A stretch of 64,000 bases of DNA from Candidatus Villigracilis adiacens (GTDB lineage: Bacteria > Chloroflexota > Anaerolineae > Anaerolineales > Villigracilaceae). The notes beneath the pieces were generated by a model. That model ran no database searches. It was given only the letters and a program-made list of their open reading frames with translations, and was not told where the DNA came from. The stretch spans positions 835,951 through 899,950 of the forward strand of contig JADJBU010000022.1 in assembly GCA_016703605.1 (NCBI GenBank), written 5' to 3'. The position numbers and the translations under genes were made by a program. Each line of letters begins with the position of its first letter. Within the stretch, counting starts at the first letter, position 1. Shown here one piece after another: positions 59,008 through 64,000 of this stretch.

Positions 59008-59127
59008 CTGCATTTTCATGTGCAGGGGATTATCAAAGTGATAATCATCCAAAAACACCGCCATATATAGGCAAGAGTGTTCCAAAACAAGGCTTTCTCT
59101 CACATATACGGGCAAAAATCTTTGCCC
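59008..59127 (+). ncRNA. Possible structured RNA at the right end (three hairpins)
   Basis: Three perfect stems follow the promoter: CCTGCA/TGCAGG (59008-59026), GATTATCA/TGATAATC with a three-base loop (59028-59046), and GGGCAAA/TTTGCCC (59110-59127). They could be parts of a small RNA, or protein-binding sites of the recombination apparatus near the attachment site. Confidence 0.3.
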
Positions 59128-59139
59128 ATTGTGAGGCTA

Positions 59140-59183
59140 ACTCATAAGCCCTTGGTCGGGAGTTCAAATCTCCCCCTCGGCAC
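59140..59183 (+). other. Right attachment repeat (attR core)
   Basis: This is an exact copy of the tRNA-Met 3' half at 1749-1792, without the 5' half of a tRNA. It marks the right boundary of the integrated element. The sequence on its right carries the displaced tRNA terminator. Confidence 0.9.
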
Positions 59184-59187
59184 TACT

Positions 59188-59216
59188 AAAACCCGCATGA
59201 TGCGGGTTTTTATTTT
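59188..59216 (+). terminator. Rho-independent terminator, originally of the tRNA-Met gene
   Basis: AAAACCCGC and GCGGGTTTT form a stem around ATGAT, followed by TATTTT. It sits 5 bp after the right repeat, where the tRNA transcript would have ended before the element inserted. Confidence 0.85.
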
Positions 59217-59240
59217 ATGTTTACAATAAGCATTCAAACC

Positions 59241-59906
59241 ATGTCCATTCAAATAGACAAACTCATCCGCGCAAAACGCCGCAGTATTGCGCTGATCGTC
59301 GAACGCGACGGCAGTCTCACGGTCCGCGCGCCGAAGCGGGCGGCGATGCGCGACATCGAGGGATTCATCCGCGAGAAGGCGGATTGGATTCTGCGTTCGC
59401 GCGAGAAGATGAAGAACGCCGTCCCGGTTGCAAAAAAACAATACACGGACGGGGAAAAGTTCCTGTTTCTGGGAAACGAATACGAGTTACGAATCGTCAA
59501 ACCCCAACGACCCGCCTTGAAGTTCGATGGGGCTTTCACGCTCGGCGAAACCGCCCAAAAACGCGGAGAGGCGGCATTCATCCGCTGGTACAGGGAACAG
59601 GCATTGCAGATAATGACCGAACGGGTAAACCATTATTCCACCCTGCATGGATTTGCCCCCAGGCAGGTCAAGGTCAACTCGGCGAAGACGCGCTGGGGTT
59701 CGTGTACTTCCACCGGCACGGTCAACTTCACCGGCGGCTGGTGATGGCTCCGCTCGAAGTTATTGATTATGTCGTCCTGCATGAACTGGCGCATTTGAAG
59801 ATAAAAACCATTCCCCGCGCTTCTGGAAGTTGGTAAATCGCTCTGCCCCGAGTTCAAACGTCACCGCAAGTGGCTGAGAGAGCATGGGGAGAGGTTGAGT
59901 CTATAA
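59241..59906 (+). CDS. YgjP-like (M48-related) metal-dependent hydrolase, frame-disrupted
   Basis: The N-terminal 165 residues are continuous (KRRSIALIVERDGSLTVRAPKRA, KVNSAKTRWGSCT), and the next frame carries LVMAPLEVIDYVVLHELAHL, the HExxH zinc site. A third frame ends in a family-like FKRHRKWLREHGERLSL. Breaks lie near 59735 and 59810. This is a chromosomal gene immediately after the element. YgjP-like proteins are about 230 residues; their physiological substrate is not firmly known. The breaks are probably sequence errors. The start at 59241 is preferred over 59217. Confidence 0.75.
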
Positions 59907-59918
59907 AATGGAGAAATC

Positions 59919-60340
59919 ATGCTTCCTGAAACCCTGATCGAAATCCGCGACCACACCGGACCGGACTATAAACCCCTTGTGGATTACCAGTCCTGGCGGG
60001 TGGCGCTGATGAACACACCGACGACCTGACGCCCGACAAGATCAACCGGATGCAAAAACACACCGAGACCGATGAGGTCTTTGTGCTGATGGCGGGACGC
60101 TGTATTTTGTTTATCGGTGAAGGGGAAGAGACCGTGACGAAAGTCCATGCGGTGGATATGGAGCCGTATAAACTCTACAACGTCAGGCGCGGAGTCTGGC
60201 ACTCGCACACGTTCAGCAGGGATGCGCGGGTGTTGATCGTGGAAAACCGTGATACGGTGGATGCAAATTCGCCGTTCGTGGGGTTGACGGGGAAACAGCA
60301 GGCAGACGTGGTGAAATTGGCGGGGAAACTTTGGGGATGA
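59919..60340 (+). CDS. Cupin-like protein, one frameshift
   Basis: It opens MLPETLIEIRDHTGPDYKPLVDYQSWRVALMN, breaks near 60020, and continues as INRMQKHTETDEVFVLMAGRCILFIGEGE and YNVRRGVWHSHTFS, where the conserved Glu and His fit a cupin barrel. It is about 140 residues in total. It may be an enzyme or a sugar-binding protein; no substrate can be stated. It lies 13 bp after the YgjP gene. Confidence 0.65.
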
Positions 60341-60344
60341 AAGA

Positions 60345-60912
60345 GGAAAGAAGAAAGAGGAAAGATCCTTGCGTCGGTTGGCAATTTCGCCAGTCTTCAG
60401 GTCGTAATCTTAGGCGCGGACTTCGCAAGTGGGCGTATCGATGTAATAAAAAGTTTTATAGTCCGGGCTCCATGCCATGCCGTTGGAGATGGTCACATCG
60501 CGGAATAAAGTCTTTGTCGTAACGCCGTCGAAGGAATAGACCGAGCCGGTTGGGTCTTTCTCGTTCATGTCCATCGTCCCGGCGATGAAGCGACCGGCGG
60601 GATCGCACTTGCCGTCGTTGACGCGGTTTGTGGCAGATTCGCTCAAAGACGCAAGAACGGTCTGCTGGGGCGTGCCCAGGTCAAAGTCCACGAAGAGGCG
60701 CGCCCTTCGTATCCTCTCAGGGCGAGAATCAAATTCCCGTTCTTACGCGGGGCAAGGCATCCGATCAATTCATCCAGTTCAACAAGCAAATCCGTTCCGG
60801 CATAAATTCTTTTTTCGAGAATATCAACCCAATACAGCGTTTGAGTCTTTTCATCCCAAGCGGGACCTTCGCCCAGCGTGGCTTTGGCATCGAAGAAAAG
60901 TTCGGCTTGCAT
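60345..60912 (-). pseudogene. SMP-30/gluconolactonase-like fragment
   Basis: The pieces AELFFDAKATLGEGPAWDEKTQTLYWVDI, RVNDGKCDPAGRFIAGTM and ISNGMAWSPDYKTFYYIDTPT match the SMP-30/gluconolactonase/LRE propeller, which hydrolyses sugar lactones with a bound metal. Only about 190 of the usual 290 residues fit before the convergent cupin gene, so the C-terminus is missing, and at least two indels are present. The ATG overlaps the corA stop (TAATG). Confidence 0.7.
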
Positions 60913-61838
60913 TAAAACCAATTCCTTTTATAAAGAAGACGGTTGCCAGCGCAGTGAGACCCAACGCCAGCCCCATCACTCCAAGATATGCCAGCGGATG
61001 ACTCTCGCCCGGCAGGTACACGTTCATGCCATAAAAAGATGCGACGATGGTCGGCACATTGAAGATGATGGTCAGCGCGGCGAGGGCTTTCATCACGCCG
61101 TTGAGATTGTTCGGGATGACCGAAGCGAACGCGCCCATCATACTGGAGAGGATTTCGGTGTTGATGCTGGTCATTTGAATGGCTTGCTGGTTTTCAGTGA
61201 GCACATCTTCGAGCAGGTCCCTGGTCTTCTTCGTAATAGTTGAAGAGCTGGGTCTTCTGCACGCGCTCCATCATCACTTCGTTGGCGCGCAGGGCGGTGG
61301 CAAAATACGTGGGACTCTTTTGATATTTCAGCAGTTCAAGCAATTCGCGGTTCTGCGTCGATTTTTGCAAACGGTCCTCCACCGCTTCGGTGGCGCGGTT
61401 GATCTCGCGCAGCAGGTTCAAATAGCGCACGGCGGTTTCGAGAAAATATAAAGCGTAAGGCGGTAGCGCTTGCCGGTCTTCATGAAGCGATGTTTGCCGT
61501 TGGTGAGCGCCTTGAAAATATCGCTGTCGTACCGGCAGACCGAAATGATCTTGTTGCCCAGGATCATGATGCCCAGCGGAACCGTGTTGTAGGGAATATC
61601 GCTATCAGGCTGATGAATGGGAATGCGAAGCAGAATGAAGGTATATTCTTCATCGCGTTCCATGCGCGGCATTTCATCCTGGTCGAGGGAATAATTAATA
61701 TAATCCATGTCCATCCCCAGTTGACCAATTTTCCATCTCATCGGGCGTCGGATTCCACCGGCCATTGACCCGTCCGCCGTTGGCAATGGTATCGAGCGTT
61801 TCCAGCCCGCCTTCCCGTGGTTTGTAAATACTCAGCAT
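60912..61838 (-). CDS. corA: CorA family magnesium/divalent cation transporter, frame-disrupted
   Basis: The pieces run from MLSIYKPREGGLETLDTIANG through the cytosolic funnel (FILLRIPIHQPD, DILGNKIISVCR-type strand, RATEAVEDRLQKSTQNRELLELL) to the two membrane helices with the signature YGMNV. A corrected end FFIKRNWF stops at 60912. There are at least three to four indels. CorA forms a pentameric inner-membrane channel for Mg2+ and Co2+. Just before the ribosome site AAGGAGG lies a 9-bp inverted repeat (61848-61856 with 61862-61870) that could form a leader hairpin. Confidence 0.8.
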
Positions 61839-62179
61839 GGCTGCCTCCTTGCGTGAAATAGTCACGCAAGGGCGCCACACCTACGTACTGACAGTTATTT
61901 GAATTAACGAGTGCCGCCCACCTATACTTGGCGGGTTGTTATCAGCTGAACCTAAATCGCTTTCGTCGTCTGTGTACATGATTCTTAGACGCGCTCATTT
62001 TTACGCCCGTTGATGGATTTCACAACCGCATTCGATGCCAGCCCTGAGCGAAGACGAAAGGGCGCGCCTCTCTTACGAGACTTTTGGGTTGACTCAGCGC
62101 TGCGGCCCGGATTTCGCCATGCCTTCCCCATTAGTTCGACGGCAGACGGCTGACCGCGGTCTGTCGTCTGCCGCCCATC
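61839..62179. other. Intergenic region between corA and the NUDIX gene
   Basis: It contains the inverted repeat CTTGCGTGA/TCACGCAAG (61848-61870) in the corA leader. The rest shows no convincing gene; the end of the frame-disrupted NUDIX gene may reach into it. Confidence 0.35.
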
Positions 62180-62713
62180 GTCCAGATTCTTTCAAATGCG
62201 CCAACGCCTGAAACAGCACCGCCACATGCAAGGCGTGTTTGAACTCGCCGCGTTTCACCATTTGCAGCAATTCATCCAACCCGACCAGATGCACTTCGGT
62301 TCCTCCGTCTCATCGGGGAAATGCTGGGAGCCGGTCAACTCGACATCGGTGGCGAGATAACAGAACAAAGGTATTGTGCTGAATCGCCGGGTTGGGATAA
62401 ATGCGCCCCCTCGATCATGTTTCCCGCCGAGTACCCTGTCCCTCCATCAGTTCGCGCCGCGCCTCCAGCGGATTCTCGCCTTCATCCACCACACGCCGCC
62501 GGGAAGTTCAAGTAGCATCTCGCACCCCATGGCGATATTGCCGGGTAAGAACGACCTCGTTATCTTTGGTCAACGCCACAATATTCGCCCAACTGCGAAA
62601 CTCAAAGACCCACCGGCTCGAAGACCTTGCCGTTGACCAGTTCCACCTTGTCGATCCGAAAGCGCGGATGGATGTAATGCAGATCACAGTATCTTCCACG
62701 GGGTCAAAACCAT
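62180..62713 (-). pseudogene. NUDIX hydrolase, heavily frame-disrupted
   Basis: Across several frames one reads FRIDKVELVNGKVFEPVGFEFRSWANIVALT, VVLTRQYRHGVRDATLELPGG and a Nudix box region GGVVDEGENPLEARREL. It resembles ADP-ribose pyrophosphatases, which cleave nucleoside diphosphate sugars. The start ATG at 62713 overlaps the end of the R2lox gene. Indels occur about every 50-100 bases, which points to poor sequence quality rather than biology. The 3' end is approximate. Confidence 0.6.
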
Positions 62714-63597
62714 TTACGCATCCTCGTTTCTTTTGCCGCTTTATTGATCTCATCCAAACTTGCGCCGCGGGCTTTCCAGGCGTTCGTTAGCGCTCGGTGG
62801 TGTCCCATGGCGTAGTGACAAGTCCTCTTCCTTCAAACCGAACGGCGTCTCACTTCATAGCGGGCGAAGGCATCCCGATCACGCCGATGGCGGAAGGCAG
62901 AAGCTGTTCATCTGCATTTTGCAGGTTATCCCATTCCTGCGGATGCTCCGCGATGAGACAGGACAAAGATAGGCGCCATAGGCAATGTGACGCGAACTCA
63001 TCTTGTTTGAGCAACCCGGTCCCTTCCAAAAGCCGGGCGGAGGAGTCATTACGTTCGGTACTTGGTGAAGAAAGCCTGGTAGCCCGTCTCAGCCTGTTCA
63101 CCTTCGTCGATCATGTTGTAGGTAACCGATGCCCGTATCTGGCTGGCGGTGACGGGTCGTGCGAAGCGCGATCAACGCGTCAGGCAACTGATTCATAGAA
63201 AGGTTGGGCGATAGTTGTCACCGTGAAACACGGTCAAGTCCACACCTGCTTCACGACTTCACTCTCATAAAGCGGCGGAAGAAATGGGTATGTTTGAGAA
63301 AGCTTCTTCAAAAAGGAATGTAGTGAGATACACTTTCATCTTCGATGCGTCCTTCCTGCGCAATGGCCCGGATCAGTGGCGGCGGGTCAAGCGTCCGCCT
63401 CCTCACCCGCCGCACTTGGACAGGAGTAGCAAGCATAGGTCTTTCTCTTCTTCGGTGAAACCGGCCAATCTTGCTTATCTTTGTGAGGTCATGTCGAGGA
63501 TTCCAGATGCCGAGCTTCTTAGCTTTCATACAAGCGCATCGGCGGCAAGTCGCGATTCAATCCGCGAGTGGTGGTGGCAAAGGCAGTGTTGAGACAT
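62704..63597 (-). pseudogene. R2-like ligand-binding oxidase (R2lox), frame-disrupted
   Basis: Fragments in different frames spell AKKLGIWNPR-DLTK, FAAGEEA, LIRAIAQEGRIEDE, FFRRF, ETGYQAFF, LLEGTGLLKQDE and an end TNAWKARGASLDEINKAAKE. This order fits R2lox proteins, ferritin-like relatives of ribonucleotide reductase R2 with a Mn/Fe centre. Expected metal ligands are the Glu of GEEA and the ExxH in the YLTTFLFEEAKH-like stretch, which is partly out of frame here. AAGGAG precedes the ATG at 63597. At least six indels are present. Confidence 0.6.
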
Positions 63598-63603
63598 GGG
63601 TTC

Positions 63604-64000
63604 TCCTTGCTAAGACAAGTCTATAGACTTTTTCGGGGCATCCAAATGTTATAGTAAAGGGGCCTCCGAGAAATCCGGGTATAGTACCCGTGAGGCAAAA
63701 ACAAACGGAGGCTCCGCATGAAGTGTAGCATAAACCCTGAGCAAAATGACGCCGCTGATGGTCACTAGATTTTGAAGAGCAGATGAAAACCAGCACAAGT
63801 ACGAGCGTCGAAATGAAACCAAGGACTTCGAGGAAACCCTTCAAAGGATCGGGGAAGTCTGGGAGCAACTGCTCACGCTCAAAGACGAACACAATCAGAC
63901 GACGCAAGAGGCGTGCTCATGCAGTCAAAGAACGACAATTTCGCGCCGCGAAGAAACTCCTGAGTGTGTTTGGGTGGATGCACCTATCGGCGTTCTTATT
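63604..64000. other. Unassigned end of the window
   Basis: A plus-strand GGAGG with an ATG at 63718 opens MKCSINPEQNDA and is soon broken by a TAG. A basic frame follows with KPRTSRKPFKGSGKSGS and VKERQFRAAKKLLSVFG. It could be the start of a transposase, but nothing decisive is visible. The sequence is unreliable here. Confidence 0.3.

Larger units (their letters stand above)
1749..59183. mobile_element. About 57.4-kb tRNA-Met-integrated, plasmid-like genomic island
   Basis: The element is bounded by the 44-bp direct repeats described at each end and has a tyrosine integrase gene 60 bp inside the left repeat. It carries partition (ParA plus a DNA-binding partner), an iteron array, replication-initiator-like and DnaC-like genes, several toxin-antitoxin loci, a type I restriction-modification locus and a 38-kb minus-strand cargo cluster. 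The tRNA terminator hairpin lies beyond the right repeat, as expected if the insertion separated the tRNA from its original downstream sequence. I see no relaxase, coupling protein or type IV secretion genes, so it looks like an integrative plasmid or satellite rather than a self-transmissible element. Confidence 0.88.

Noticed and set aside
59131..59183. Second tRNA-Met gene
   Set aside because: Only the 3' half is present. The D arm and 5' acceptor strand are missing, so it is an attachment-site remnant.
1749..59183. Conjugative element
   Set aside because: No relaxase, coupling ATPase or secretion-system gene can be seen, so self-transfer is not supported.

Overview
The window looks like a bacterial chromosome segment, most likely from a Chloroflexota (Anaerolineae-type) genome. 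I infer this from the long Thr/Pro linkers next to membrane anchors, the large kinase/propeller membrane proteins and the general gene style; no rRNA is present to confirm it. Indels that restore a conserved reading frame, mostly in short homopolymers, recur along the minus-strand cluster and become very dense after about 59.2 kb. I read most of them as consensus errors of a long-read assembly near a contig end rather than as decay.

Layout. 1-1700 is ordinary chromosome: azlC (partial), azlD and a response-regulator/GGDEF gene. At 1720-1791 lies a tRNA-Met(CAT). Its 3' half (44 bp, 1749-1792) is repeated exactly at 59140-59183, where it is followed by the rho-independent terminator expected behind a tRNA gene. 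These repeats bound an integrated element of about 57.4 kb, with a tyrosine integrase 60 bp inside the left repeat.

1.85-12.6 kb of the element is plasmid-like. It holds two tyrosine recombinases, an AbrB-type antitoxin, three nucleotidyltransferase/AbiE-type toxin-antitoxin loci (one an orphan antitoxin), ParA, a duplicated DNA-binding protein, an iteron array with 11-12 bp spacing, a replication-initiator-like gene, a DnaC-like loader and a winged-helix replication-relaxation-type protein. No conjugation genes are visible. 12.7-20.7 kb is a type I restriction-modification locus (hsdM, hsdS, GxxExxY protein, hsdR, small metallopeptidase). Its hsdS is broken by an IS3-family element, and hsdR is split by a 237-bp GC-rich in-frame insert.

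20.8-58.6 kb is the remarkable part: one uninterrupted minus-strand run of about 20 genes that I do not recognise as any named system. Read in transcription order it encodes a VWA receptor with one membrane span; a tubulin/FtsZ-like GTPase; a second tubulin-like protein whose nucleotide loops are degenerate; a membrane Ser/Thr kinase with a golvesin-like ectodomain; a giant NERD-pseudokinase-kinase-coiled-coil protein; a metallophosphoesterase; a small membrane protein; a 43-residue membrane microprotein and its DUF2135-bearing paralogue; a lipoprotein with a cytosolic zinc ribbon; a VWA lipoprotein; two jelly-roll or Ig-like membrane proteins; a RanBP2-type zinc-finger membrane protein; a zinc-ribbon/WD40 membrane protein; a membrane-anchored YD-repeat protein with a CHAT-like protease domain; small membrane proteins; an M48 membrane protease with a zinc ribbon; and an FG-GAP-like propeller. 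The inferred theme is an envelope-spanning sensor-kinase network coupled to a cytoskeletal GTPase and ending in proteases, which would suit a defence, cell-death or membrane-remodelling role. Function is unproven.

59.2-64 kb is chromosome again: a YgjP-type metallohydrolase, a cupin, an SMP-30 fragment, CorA, a NUDIX hydrolase and an R2lox-type oxidase, all frame-disrupted.
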